A stretch of DNA of 64,000 nt. Source: JBEBSD01 sp040394475 (GTDB taxonomy: Bacteria; Bacteroidota; Bacteroidia; Cytophagales; Spirosomataceae). The stretch covers positions 67,053 to 131,052 of the forward strand of contig JBEBSD010000008.1 in NCBI GenBank assembly GCA_040394475.1, read 5' to 3'. The notes beneath the pieces are model-generated. The model saw nothing but the letters and a program-made list of their open reading frames with translations. It was not told the origin of the DNA and did no database searches. The stretch's first letter is position 1, and each line of letters opens with the position of its first letter. The position numbers and the translations under genes are program-made. Shown one piece after another: positions 43,595-53,232 of this stretch.

Positions 43595-44455
43595 ATGAGA
43601 GATATGCGTTCGTTATTTTTGGTTTTCTTCATAACCACTTGTATCGTTATAACCGGCTGCCTAACAACCGACAAACCAACTACAGCCCCGGAGGCGCCGG
43701 AAGAAAAGTTAGGATTTAAGTTAAGTGTAGGGTCCTATAGCTTTAAAAACTTCACATTTTTAGAAACACTCGCCAAAATTGACAGTTGTGGATTAACCTA
43801 CACGGAAGGCTTTCCCGGGCATGTCCTGGGGGGAGATCTGGAAGGTACGCTGGACTATAAAATGGATGTTGCTACCCGTAAAAAAGTACGGGATATTTTA
43901 AACGAAAAGGGGATCAAACTTGCAGCTTATGGCGTGATAACCCCAAAAACAAACGAAGATTGGGAACTGTTGTTTGACTTTGCTTCTGAAATGGGCGTCG
44001 AGAACATCTCGTCTGAACCTACCCCGGAACAAATCCCTTACATAGCCAGCTTGTGCGACAAGCATGGCATTAATGTCGCCATCCATAATCACCCTGCCCC
44101 TTCCCGCTATTGGCACCCGGATTCCGTTTTGAAGGTCCTTGACGGCCAAAGCATCCGGATCGGCGCGGCAGCAGATGTCGGCCATTGGGTACGGTCAGGC
44201 CTTGACCCGGTGGAATGCCTGCGCAAACTGGAGGGCAGATTGTTACATTTTCATTTAAAAGATTTGAATGAAAAGGGTGTAAAAGAGGCCCACGATGTGC
44301 TTTGGGGCGACGGAGTAGCCAATATCCCCGGGATAATCGAGGAAATAAAAAGGCAGAAATTCAAAGGAATTGTCTCGGCTGAATATGAATACAACTGGGA
44401 CAACAGTACGCCGGATATTGCCAAATGCATCACCTATTTCAGGGCTAGACTTTGA
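43595..44455 (+). CDS. Sugar phosphate isomerase/epimerase-family TIM-barrel lipoprotein
   Basis: 286 residues. A lipoprotein signal ends at VITG before Cys22, so the protein is anchored outside the cytoplasm. The mature part is an AP-endonuclease-2/xylose-isomerase-like TIM barrel: LSVGSYSFKNFTFLETLAKI, VAIHNHPAPSRYWHPD, IGAAADVGHWVRSGLDPVEC, HFHLKDLNEKG and IVSAEYEYNWDN, in which the Glu/His/Asp metal ligands of the family are visible. ATG 43604 is a possible start three codons in. The reaction is probably isomerisation or epimerisation of a sugar or keto-sugar. Family members sit with GMC oxidoreductases and DUF1080 proteins; here a GMC remnant lies immediately upstream. Confidence 0.9.
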   Translation: MRDMRSLFLVFFITTCIVITGCLTTDKPTTAPEAPEEKLGFKLSVGSYSFKNFTFLETLAKIDSCGLTYTEGFPGHVLGGDLEGTLDYKMDVATRKKVRDILNEKGIKLAAYGVITPKTNEDWELLFDFASEMGVENISSEPTPEQIPYIASLCDKHGINVAIHNHPAPSRYWHPDSVLKVLDGQSIRIGAAADVGHWVRSGLDPVECLRKLEGRLLHFHLKDLNEKGVKEAHDVLWGDGVANIPGIIEEIKRQKFKGIVSAEYEYNWDNSTPDIAKCITYFRARL

Positions 44456-44509
44456 TAATGCCTTGGAGGGAATGTTGCCTGATACCCATTTTAGCAAAAT
44501 GAAATGGCC

Positions 44510-44610
44510 ATGAGCTATCAGAAAATGGATTGCACAAAAAGCGGTGCGCCGCCCGCCGTCGATAAATAAATGCTGACTGCTGACAGCTGAAATCCGATAG
44601 CCGATCACAG
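44510..44610. repeat. AGCTATCAG / TGCTGACAGCTGAAATCCGATAG repeat piece
   Basis: Non-coding stretch in the 236-bp gap with GAGCTATCAG (near 44511) and ACTGCTGACAGCTGAAATCC followed by GATAGCCGATCA. Related sequence is at 54436-54530 and in the block at 36850-37345. Confidence 0.6.
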
Positions 44611-44691
44611 CCTGACGGCCGGCTTAAATCGGGAAATCCCTTCGCCATCCTAAAGAAGTTTACCTAATATTGTACGCTCAGCATTTCAGAC

Positions 44692-46254
44692 ATGGTCCAT
44701 TCACGTATAGCAGCTTTTCTATTTTTCCTTACCATCGCCGGACCCGTTCCGGTCAGCAGTCAACCTGCTCCCGATGAAATTGAGTTTGTAAGGCAAGGGG
44801 TACGGCGGTTCGTTTTTGACGATTCACACACCATTCCACTAGCGGCACTGTATCCCAAAGAAATCATCGGGATGTCTGCCATGTATCCCGTTACCCATGG
44901 TTCGGCGGCGCATGCCCGGGTGGGTGTGCGTGATCAACGGCTAATTGTAAGTTCGGATACCGAAACGCAAACGGCTATCTGGTTCGGAGGCTTCAACCCC
45001 TTTGCCACGTATACTATCGATCTGGCGGCATGCGAGGGTGAGGGCGCAATAGGATTTGAGTTTGCCTCCAAAGCGGAACGGTATCGGATCACCGTTCATT
45101 ACCGGCAAGATCACCTGACGGATGTGCGGCATCAATTATTGAAGGGAGACAACGTTATTTTGGACGAATCGATTGCTATTCCAACTGATACAAAAGCGAT
45201 TCCAGCCGGCAAACTCATTCTTCAGATGCTGGGCAGCGGGCTGACCGTTTATTGCCAAAACGACGGTCTGCCGCTGCCGATTGCCCAGTCGGATTTCAGC
45301 CGGCAGATCGACTTACGGAGGCAACATTACCTGCACACCTTCCAATCACGTTTGTACCTGCATCTTAAACAGGGAACGGTGCAAATTAATAAAGTAGCGG
45401 CAGCACTCAGCAGCGGTATGGGCCTGGCAGACATCAGGGCCATCACCTACGAGGATGGGACTCCATTACTGGATCAAGGCCGGATTTGGTACACCATGAG
45501 CATCAGGGGGCGCGCATTACCCCATCACATACAAGGGGTTTTCAGCATGGACCCCACTGTATTTGATCTACGGTTAGAAGGAATCATTGTGTTTGACCGA
45601 CAGGATGGGATCCTTCGGAACGAAGTAGCTTCTCATATTTTCTACGACAGGAAGGACAAGGTTTGGCGAGGCATTACCACCGGCTTCAGCGCTTATGCCG
45701 ATCCCAAAGAGCAAAAACAGCTGCTTGCTATAGAGAGTACAAGGGACCCCCGGTTTGGCTTTTCCGTCATGCAGGCCACCCCTTTCGGCATTGTGGGCGA
45801 CATTGAAGACCCGCATATCCTGTATGATGCTGCAGCAAAAAAATGGCGGATTCTGACCTGTGAAAATAATAACGGCGGCTATAAAGCGATCCTGTTGGAA
45901 TCGGCTACCTGGAACAAAGATTATCAACGCATTGCCGGCCCGGTCACACATAACTCTACGGGTACGTCTATCCAGCGCATCGGGGGAAAACACTATTGCT
46001 TTTCCGGAAGCCAGGAGCGGAAAATCTTCATCTATTCCTATCCTGACCTCCGGGAAGCGGGCACGCTGAAAATGGATTTACCTCCCTGGGACGAAACATC
46101 CGGCACCAGGGTTTGGCCCAATGTGGTGGAATTACCCGAGGGCTACCCGTTCCGGTATGTAGCCCTGATGATGGACAGATTCAATTATCCCGGACTCAAA
46201 GGACCGAACTGGACCTATGGGGCCTTGTATTTATACCATGGTTATGCGGAATAA
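44692..46254 (+). CDS. Secreted protein, glycoside-hydrolase-type beta-propeller likely
   Basis: 520 residues with a signal peptide (IAAFLFFLTIAGPVPVSSQ). I do not recognise a named family. The middle and C-terminal parts contain propeller-like blades of the GH43/GH32 kind: GDIEDPHILYDAAAKKWRIL (ED-PH with a following aromatic strand), NGGYKAILLESATWNKDYQR, SIQRIGGKHYCFSGSQERKI and a terminal WTYGALYLYHGY. The N-terminal 240 residues (FGGFNPFATYTIDLAACEGE) form a beta-sandwich. It could be a glycosidase-like enzyme acting in the periplasm or at the surface. It is followed 216 bp later by the DUF4838 gene, which may act on the same polymer. Confidence 0.7.
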   Translation: MVHSRIAAFLFFLTIAGPVPVSSQPAPDEIEFVRQGVRRFVFDDSHTIPLAALYPKEIIGMSAMYPVTHGSAAHARVGVRDQRLIVSSDTETQTAIWFGGFNPFATYTIDLAACEGEGAIGFEFASKAERYRITVHYRQDHLTDVRHQLLKGDNVILDESIAIPTDTKAIPAGKLILQMLGSGLTVYCQNDGLPLPIAQSDFSRQIDLRRQHYLHTFQSRLYLHLKQGTVQINKVAAALSSGMGLADIRAITYEDGTPLLDQGRIWYTMSIRGRALPHHIQGVFSMDPTVFDLRLEGIIVFDRQDGILRNEVASHIFYDRKDKVWRGITTGFSAYADPKEQKQLLAIESTRDPRFGFSVMQATPFGIVGDIEDPHILYDAAAKKWRILTCENNNGGYKAILLESATWNKDYQRIAGPVTHNSTGTSIQRIGGKHYCFSGSQERKIFIYSYPDLREAGTLKMDLPPWDETSGTRVWPNVVELPEGYPFRYVALMMDRFNYPGLKGPNWTYGALYLYHGYAE

Positions 46255-46470
46255 AAACAGAATTGACCTTACTACAAAGCCAAGTCCCTTCCCTGCGATA
46301 TTCCGCGAATGCTGCGATAGCGAAATAACATCCGTTACTTTGTAAAAGGCCGACGGGGCCAACATTCGGACACCCTACCGATGCGGGCACTCTTTCTGTT
46401 AAAACCGGGATAGTATCTAAACAGCGGAACGCAGTATTACAAAAGTACCAGCTTCCTAACCTTTTGCCGA

Positions 46471-49038
46471 ATGCAACGATTCAACGCCCTTACACTCCTT
46501 TTTTTCTTTTTAACAATAACATCGCTGACGGGACAGCAATTGCCCAGACAAGACGCGATACCTGACCAATGGATCACTTCGTGGCTGCTATGCGGCCCTT
46601 TTCATCTCGACCAGCACGAAGACGAATCGGCCCGGGGCTGGTACCACGCTCCGGGTTATGAACGGGATTATCTGGCACAGTTTGGCGGAGAAACAAATCC
46701 AGAGGTTAAATCCGGAGATCTCGTTACCTATCCGAAGGGAAGCGCCCGATGGCAGCTCTTTAACGCCCGCGATTCCATTATCGATCTGCGTGCTGCGGTG
46801 TCACGGGAGGAATCTGTTTTTGCATACGCCTATACGGAGCTCATCTCCGAAAAAGAGCAGACCCTGTTTCTGGCCTTCAGCACCAACGACGGCGGGACGC
46901 TCTTCGTAAATGGGATAAAGATTTGGGATCATCCTACCCAGAGAAGTCTGAGAGTCGACGGAGATTGGGTACCGGTTGCCTTAAAGAAGGGTAAGAACCG
47001 GCTCCTCTTCAAAGTGGAGCAGCTTGGTAACAAGTGGGAACTCTGTGCGAGATTAAAGCCTTTTTCCGTATCGGAACTGACCAAAAGAGAAAACCTGTTC
47101 CGGATCGATGCGTCGAAAGACGGCAACGCAAAACTCGCATCGCCCTATCAGGAAGCCGTTCTTGGGCACCTGGTGAAAGACGTGTCGATACGGATCGAAA
47201 ATGCGTTGGGGCAATCCGTCTGGTCGGGCAGGCGTACCGATAATTTCCTGGCAGCCATCGGGCTTCCTTCCGGTAGTTACCAGCAGTATTCCGCCCATTA
47301 TGCTATTACGCTGAAATCCGGCGAGCGACTGCACCTCGATCAACCCTTCAAAGCGGGTATCAAGAAAAACTATACCCTTTTCTCCGGAGGGAAAACGGCC
47401 TATACGATCGCACTTGGCCCCGCTGCCTCCCCCTCTGAGAAATGGGCTGCCGGGGAACTCAGTCACTGGCTGGGAGCAATCAGCGGAGCCGATTTCCCGA
47501 TCACGACACTCGCACAAAGCCAGTCGCCCCGGATTATCATCGGATCCAATGAATTCGTCGAACAACAAACGGGGATGAAAGCCCCGGCCGACACGGACGA
47601 AACATACTACTACAAAAATGAGGGTGAGGACATCCTGATGTATGGCGGGAAACAGCGTGGTTCTATGTACGCCGTGATGTCATTTCTGGAGAATGAACTC
47701 GGATGCCGCTGGTATACCCCCGGCGTAACCGTTGTTCCCAAAAGAGACGAACTGGTTTTTAGTCACTTCGGTCATTCGGAAGCGCCGGGCCTCCGGGTGC
47801 GGAACGACTTTTATTATGAGGCGTTCGACCCTGTCTGGGCTGCCCGGAATAAGATGAACGGTTCAATGGGACTGCCCGAACAACCAGGGGGCGTGGAAAG
47901 CTACTGGTCCGTGCATACCTTCTACCCGCTTGTTCCGCCGGAGGAGTTTTTCGGCACGCATCCTGAATATTACAGCCTCTTAAACGGCAAACGCGTGTCG
48001 CAGAATGCGCAGCTATGCCTGAGCAATCCGGATGTGCTGGCCATTATTAAAGACCGCATCAAGAAAAAAATAAAGGAAAACCCGGGATACCTCATCTACG
48101 ACGTTTCTCAGAACGATTATTACAACCCCTGCGAATGCGACAAATGCCAGGCGATCGTAAAAAGGGAAGGAAGCGAATCGGGTATTATGATCTGGTTTGT
48201 AAACCAGGTAGCCGAAGCAATAGAAAAGGAATTCCCCGATAAATTCATCGGGACCCTGGCTTATCAGTACACCCGTTCGGCCCCCGCTGCCCTCACACCA
48301 CGAAAAAATGTCGTCGTCAGGTTTTGCAGCATTGAATGCTGCTTTGCACACGATTTTAAAACCTGTCCTGAGAATAAGTCCTTTATGACCGATCTGACCG
48401 CCTGGTCGCAAAAGGCACCTCACTTGTATATCTGGGACTATGTGGTCAATTTTTCTCATTACCTGATGCCCTTTCCGAATTTCGGGGTACTGCAATCGAA
48501 TATCAAAACCTTCCGGGAAAACAAATCAATCGGCATTATGGAGCAGGCAGCCTACCAGAGCCGGGGCGGTGAGTTTGCCGAGCTCCGGGCCTACCTGATC
48601 GCAAAGCTTCTCTGGAACCCCGATACCGATCCTGAAAAAGTGATCGCCGATTTCATGTACGGCTACTATGGCCGCAGCGGAAAATTTGTAAAACAATACT
48701 TCGACCTGCTGCAGGGATTGGTAAAAGAAGACACCCATATCGGACTGGGCACCGAGCCGGTCGACAAGATTTTCTCCGAAAAATTCATCGAAGAATCACT
48801 GGCTATCTTTGAGGAAGCTTACAAAGTTTCCGATAATGAGGACATTGTCAAACGGGTAGACATGGCGCTGCTGCCGGTATTGTATCTCAAATGCAGGCGG
48901 ACCCCACACCGGGCGTTCCACGATGGCACCTATGCGAAATTCATGGAGATTATCGAAAGAGAAGGCATCACGCACCTCGCAGAATCAGGAAAACCCGCTC
49001 TGGATGCCTTTCACCATAGCCTGAAGAATGCGAAGTAA
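46471..49038 (+). CDS. Secreted DUF4838-domain protein, GH67-like N-terminal region
   Basis: 855 residues. Signal peptide (LTLLFFFLTITSLTG), then a galactose-binding-like module (about 30-200, with TLFLAFSTNDGGTLFVNGIK and KKGKNRLLFKVEQLGNKWEL). Residues about 310-440 resemble the N-terminal domain of alpha-glucuronidases (AAGELSHWLGAISGADFPIT, SPRIIIGSNEF). Residues about 440-730 are DUF4838 (YYSLLNGKRVSQNAQLCLSN, YDVSQNDYYNPCECDKCQAI, VRFCSIECCFAHDF). The four Cys in PCECDKC and CSIECC may bind metal or form disulfides. DUF4838 is found in polysaccharide-utilisation settings but has no established reaction that I can name. Follows the propeller-type protein. Confidence 0.87.
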   Translation: MQRFNALTLLFFFLTITSLTGQQLPRQDAIPDQWITSWLLCGPFHLDQHEDESARGWYHAPGYERDYLAQFGGETNPEVKSGDLVTYPKGSARWQLFNARDSIIDLRAAVSREESVFAYAYTELISEKEQTLFLAFSTNDGGTLFVNGIKIWDHPTQRSLRVDGDWVPVALKKGKNRLLFKVEQLGNKWELCARLKPFSVSELTKRENLFRIDASKDGNAKLASPYQEAVLGHLVKDVSIRIENALGQSVWSGRRTDNFLAAIGLPSGSYQQYSAHYAITLKSGERLHLDQPFKAGIKKNYTLFSGGKTAYTIALGPAASPSEKWAAGELSHWLGAISGADFPITTLAQSQSPRIIIGSNEFVEQQTGMKAPADTDETYYYKNEGEDILMYGGKQRGSMYAVMSFLENELGCRWYTPGVTVVPKRDELVFSHFGHSEAPGLRVRNDFYYEAFDPVWAARNKMNGSMGLPEQPGGVESYWSVHTFYPLVPPEEFFGTHPEYYSLLNGKRVSQNAQLCLSNPDVLAIIKDRIKKKIKENPGYLIYDVSQNDYYNPCECDKCQAIVKREGSESGIMIWFVNQVAEAIEKEFPDKFIGTLAYQYTRSAPAALTPRKNVVVRFCSIECCFAHDFKTCPENKSFMTDLTAWSQKAPHLYIWDYVVNFSHYLMPFPNFGVLQSNIKTFRENKSIGIMEQAAYQSRGGEFAELRAYLIAKLLWNPDTDPEKVIADFMYGYYGRSGKFVKQYFDLLQGLVKEDTHIGLGTEPVDKIFSEKFIEESLAIFEEAYKVSDNEDIVKRVDMALLPVLYLKCRRTPHRAFHDGTYAKFMEIIEREGITHLAESGKPALDAFHHSLKNAK

Positions 49039-49470
49039 CGGAGAAGGAAAATACAGAAAAACTTCTCGTGCATTGTCAATGAGATTCGATCGGCAATTCG
49101 TATCAGCAATCAATAGAAACCGAGAAAGTATAGTGAAGTAGGTTACGAAAATAGCTTCAGCAATAGGAGCAACAAACAAGTTAAAAAACAGCAAAATGTA
49201 CTCTTTGTGATTTCAGGCATCGAAGCGGGCTATAGTGGCATAAAACGTTCAAATAATTTCGTTTCCGCCATTTGCTGCCTTATCCGGGAATACGCAGCAT
49301 GTTACCGTATATAGCCCTCAAATTATGTTTCCTCTTTTCGGCGTTCATTCGAATTATCTTCTGTAAATTGCCAATACGTATCAGAAATCTCTTACAATCG
49401 GGTTGGCATTAGCACCTAATTCGGGAAGCTAATGCGTCGATACCTATTTCCCAAAATTCAAACAACGATT
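49039..49470. other. Intergenic stretch, no gene recognised
   Basis: 432 bp between the DUF4838 gene and the repeat-rich T9SS gene. AT-richer than the flanks. I saw no RNA gene, clear hairpin or coding frame; it should include the promoter of the 49471 gene. Confidence 0.4.
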
Positions 49471-52400
49471 ATGAAAAACGATTTATTGAAAAAATCCCTT
49501 TTGCTCTTTCTGTTTGCCGGCTACAGCTTGTCCCTGGCTACACCTCTCAGAACGGCTAACGTTAACGAGCCTTCTACTGGCATTAGTAAAGCTAAGCCAC
49601 CGTTTTCCAGCGGCACTTTTTCCGGAAGCCGGAATAATGCAGGGTATTTCGGCATCATTCTTGATGATCCGGCATTCGAATGTACGGATGGGGTTACCTA
49701 CCAGGTAACTTCATCCAGTGGAGATACCGGCTCTTCCTTATATGCCTTCAACTCGTCAACAGGGATGCGCACACTTATTGTTCCTTTGCCGTTTTTTGTC
49801 AATTCACTGATTTATAGTTCGGTTGATAACTTGTTGTGGGCAACCAAAAATAACACCAATACGATTGTAAAAATAAATGCAATAGGTGGTGTTACGGAAT
49901 ATCCGATTGCCAATCTCCCTGCTCCCGTACGCAGTTACAATGTAGGAGTTGAGTTACCTGACGGCTATATGATGATTTATGAAACCAGTGAGCCGGAGTT
50001 TTATGTGGTGGATGTTAACCCTGCCAGGCCTACTTACCTTCAGCTCGTGAATCCTGCCAATGGGTATACCGCACTGACAGGACCGGCATTCGGAATCCCC
50101 GTCAATGGTGATTTACCGGTTGCGGATATTGCCTTTTTACCGCATCAGCAATTGGCCTACGGATTATCGCAAAACGGCACTTTGTATAGCTTAAATCCGT
50201 TTAGCGGCAATGTAACAGCCAATACTTCAGTCGTGAACGGATTAAGCGGAGGAAACACCTACGGCGCTGTCTTCGCTGATGCGACCGGTATGCTGTATGC
50301 ATTTGAAAACAATACCGGAAATTTTTACCGGATAAATATCCTGGATAATACGGCCACCTATTTATCAAACAGTATCGCATCCGGTAATAATGATGGCGCC
50401 AATTGTCCGAATACAATTCTGGATGATCCTGAATTTCAATGCACCGATGGGGTGACTTACCAGGTGGCTGCCTCAGGCGGAGATACGGGTTCCTCTTTAT
50501 ATGAATACAACGCATCTACCGGAAATCGCACCCTTATTGCCTCCTTACCGCATTTTGTCAATTCATTGGTCTACAATTCGACCGACAATAAACTATGGGC
50601 AACTAAAAATCACACCAACACTATTGTGAGAATCAATGCAACAGGTGGTGTTACAGAATTCCCGATTACCAATCTACCCGCTCCTTTCAGCAGTTATAAT
50701 GTCGGAGTTGCCTTACCCGACGGCTATATGATGATCTATGAAACCAGTGAGCCGGAGTTTTATGTGGTAGACGTTAATGCCGCCAGGCCTACTTACCTTC
50801 AGCTCGTGAACCCTGGCAACGGTTATACCGCACTGACAGGACCAGCATTCGGAATCCCTGTCAATGGTGATTTACCGGTTGCGGATATTGCCTTTTTACC
50901 CCATCAGCAATTGGCTTACGGGTTATCGCAAAACGGCACATTGTATAGCTTAAATCCGTTTAATGGCGATGTGAACGCCTACAGCACAGCGGTAAACGGT
51001 TTAAGCGGAGGAATTACCTATGGCGCGGTTTTCGCTGATATAACGGGCATGTTATATGCGTTTGAGAACAATACCGGGAAATTTTACCGGATAAATATCC
51101 TGGATAACACCGCCACCTATTTATCCGGCAGTATCTCCTCCGGCAATAATGATGGCGCCAATTGTCCGAACATCATCATTAACGATCCGGAATTTGAATG
51201 TACCGAAGGCATGACCTACCAGGTAGCCGCATCCGGAGGAGATACGGGTTCCTCTTTATATGAATACAACGTAACAACAGGCGATCGGAACCTTATTACG
51301 GTTTTGCCCTACCTTGTTAATTCTTTGATCTACAATTCGACCGACAATAAACTATGGGCAACTAAAAATCACACAAATACGCTGTTAAGAATTAATGCAG
51401 CAGGAGGAACCACAGAACATTCGGTTACAAACCTCCCTCCTCCGTTCAGCAGTTATAATGTCGGAGTTGAACTACCTGACGGCTATATGATGATCTATGA
51501 GACCAGTCGGCCTGAGTTCTATGTGGTGGACGTTAACGTTGCCAGGCCTACTTACCTTCAGCTCGTGGATCCTGCCAATGGGTATACTGCATTGGCAGGA
51601 CCCGCCTTCGGAATCCCTGTCAATGGCGATTTGCCCGTAGCCGATATCGCGTTCTCGCCCAATCTGCAAATGCTTTATGGTCTATCACAAAGCGGCACGC
51701 TGTACAGCTTAAGCCCCTTTACCGGAAATGTAACAGCCAATAGCACACCTGTTAACGGCTTAAGCGGAGGAAATACTTATGGGGCCATCTTTGCTGATGC
51801 AACGGGTATGTTCTATGCCTTTGAGAATACTACGGGAAATTTCTACCAGATAAACAGTGACATTAACTCAGCCACTTTGCTATCGACCAGTTTACCATCC
51901 GGCAATAATGATGGAGCGAATTGTGTAACAAGTATTATTTGTGATACCGATATTACGGCGCCTGACAATCTTTCGGTTTGTACGGAAAACACAGGGACGT
52001 TCAGTACGATCGCCACTAGCTCAGGCGCCTCCCCCCTGTCCTATCAATGGCAGGTAAGTACCGACGCAGGGGAAAACTGGTCCGCACTGCAGAGTGGCAG
52101 CGTCAGCGATGCCAATGGGACTTACGAAGGTGCTACAACGCCAGACCTGATCGTGACACCGGCTACAACCGCATGGAAAGGCAATCTGTATCGGGTTATC
52201 GTATTAAGTGGGTTATGTACTTCCACTTCCAGTGAAGCAGCATTAGCTGTTTATGAACCTTCGGCTGCCCCCCTGATAAGTGCACCCGGCACGCTGCCCC
52301 CCTGCCCGATAACGACTTTTGATTTAACCGCACTGATCACCAGCTCCACACCTTTAGATAACGAACTGGTATTCTATACGACCTCGGTTCCGTCTGCGCA

Positions 52401-53052
52401 ATCGCTGGTAGCAGATCCCACAACGGTAGCTGAGGGAACTTACTACGCGTTTTATCAGAATCCTGCCTGTATAAGTCCGGCAAGTAGTGTGATTACCGTG
52501 GAATGTAGTTTACCTGTCACACTCGTTTCATTTGACGTACTCCCCATAAATGAAGGACGTTACAACACAGTACAACTGACCTGGAAAACAACAGCAGAAT
52601 CAAATAGCGACCACTTCGAAATCGAAAAAAGTGCAGACGTTAAGGAATGGCGTAAAATCAGACAAATCAGTGCACGTGGTGAAAGTCAGGAATTGTATAC
52701 GTACCGGTTTGTAGATACCCATCCGGTTGCCGGAAGTAATTACTATAGATTGCGAATGACAGATCGGGATGCGTCTTATACCTATAGTCATATTGAGGTC
52801 GCGGAATTTGGGAATAAAGAAATTACTTTCTATCCCAACCCGGTTTCGGACATCGTGTTTATCAAGGATACGGATTCGAATACACTAACGGAAGCTTCCA
52901 TTATAGATGGCAGCGGGAATGCCCTGTTGACAACCAGGCAGGTTTCAGCTTCAGGTATTGACGTGAGTAACCTGAGCGCCGGCCTTTATTTTGTGAAGCT
53001 TACGAATAAATCCGGCATTATCAGTACCTATAAAATCATCATTGCTCGATAA
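49471..53052 (+). CDS. T9SS-exported protein with three tandem 250-residue beta-propeller-like repeats
   Basis: 1193 residues from ATG 49471, which begins a signal peptide (KNDLLKKSLLLFLFAGYSLS). Three nearly identical units, starting around 49655, 50416 and 51174 (about 253 residues each), begin DDPxFECTxGVTYQV and contain SYNVGVELPDGYMMIYETS, FYVVDVN and GPAFGIPVNGDLPVADIAF. They look like DUF6923/propeller modules. After them come an Ig-like segment with Cys residues (about 820-930), the shared LPVTLVSFDV module with fibronectin-like character, and a C-terminal T9SS type A sorting domain (FYPNPVSDIVFI, NLSAGLYFVKLTNKSG). The protein is probably exported and attached or released at the surface. 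The high DNA identity between repeats indicates a recent duplication. Confidence 0.88.
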   Translation: MKNDLLKKSLLLFLFAGYSLSLATPLRTANVNEPSTGISKAKPPFSSGTFSGSRNNAGYFGIILDDPAFECTDGVTYQVTSSSGDTGSSLYAFNSSTGMRTLIVPLPFFVNSLIYSSVDNLLWATKNNTNTIVKINAIGGVTEYPIANLPAPVRSYNVGVELPDGYMMIYETSEPEFYVVDVNPARPTYLQLVNPANGYTALTGPAFGIPVNGDLPVADIAFLPHQQLAYGLSQNGTLYSLNPFSGNVTANTSVVNGLSGGNTYGAVFADATGMLYAFENNTGNFYRINILDNTATYLSNSIASGNNDGANCPNTILDDPEFQCTDGVTYQVAASGGDTGSSLYEYNASTGNRTLIASLPHFVNSLVYNSTDNKLWATKNHTNTIVRINATGGVTEFPITNLPAPFSSYNVGVALPDGYMMIYETSEPEFYVVDVNAARPTYLQLVNPGNGYTALTGPAFGIPVNGDLPVADIAFLPHQQLAYGLSQNGTLYSLNPFNGDVNAYSTAVNGLSGGITYGAVFADITGMLYAFENNTGKFYRINILDNTATYLSGSISSGNNDGANCPNIIINDPEFECTEGMTYQVAASGGDTGSSLYEYNVTTGDRNLITVLPYLVNSLIYNSTDNKLWATKNHTNTLLRINAAGGTTEHSVTNLPPPFSSYNVGVELPDGYMMIYETSRPEFYVVDVNVARPTYLQLVDPANGYTALAGPAFGIPVNGDLPVADIAFSPNLQMLYGLSQSGTLYSLSPFTGNVTANSTPVNGLSGGNTYGAIFADATGMFYAFENTTGNFYQINSDINSATLLSTSLPSGNNDGANCVTSIICDTDITAPDNLSVCTENTGTFSTIATSSGASPLSYQWQVSTDAGENWSALQSGSVSDANGTYEGATTPDLIVTPATTAWKGNLYRVIVLSGLCTSTSSEAALAVYEPSAAPLISAPGTLPPCPITTFDLTALITSSTPLDNELVFYTTSVPSAQSLVADPTTVAEGTYYAFYQNPACISPASSVITVECSLPVTLVSFDVLPINEGRYNTVQLTWKTTAESNSDHFEIEKSADVKEWRKIRQISARGESQELYTYRFVDTHPVAGSNYYRLRMTDRDASYTYSHIEVAEFGNKEITFYPNPVSDIVFIKDTDSNTLTEASIIDGSGNALLTTRQVSASGIDVSNLSAGLYFVKLTNKSGIISTYKIIIAR

Positions 53053-53077
53053 TCGCTGGTTGTAAACCTGACATGTT

Positions 53078-53138
53078 TAAGGGTACATCGGAATGAGCGC
53101 GCCAAAATCAATCATCCCGTTTGTACCCTTACTTTTTT
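53078..53138 (+). terminator. Terminator-like hairpin after the repeat-rich T9SS gene
   Basis: Arms TAAGGGTACA (53078-53087) and TGTACCCTTA (53122-53131) are fully complementary (10 bp), with a loop of 34 bases, followed by CTTTTTTC. The large loop is unusual, so confidence is moderate. Confidence 0.45.
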
Positions 53139-53232
53139 CATCCGGGAAAAAACAGGTTTCAGGCGACAAGCCTTCAGGACGGTGCGGTGACCGGTAGTCG
53201 GCTCAGCAGGCGGTGAGCCCATGGATGATGAT

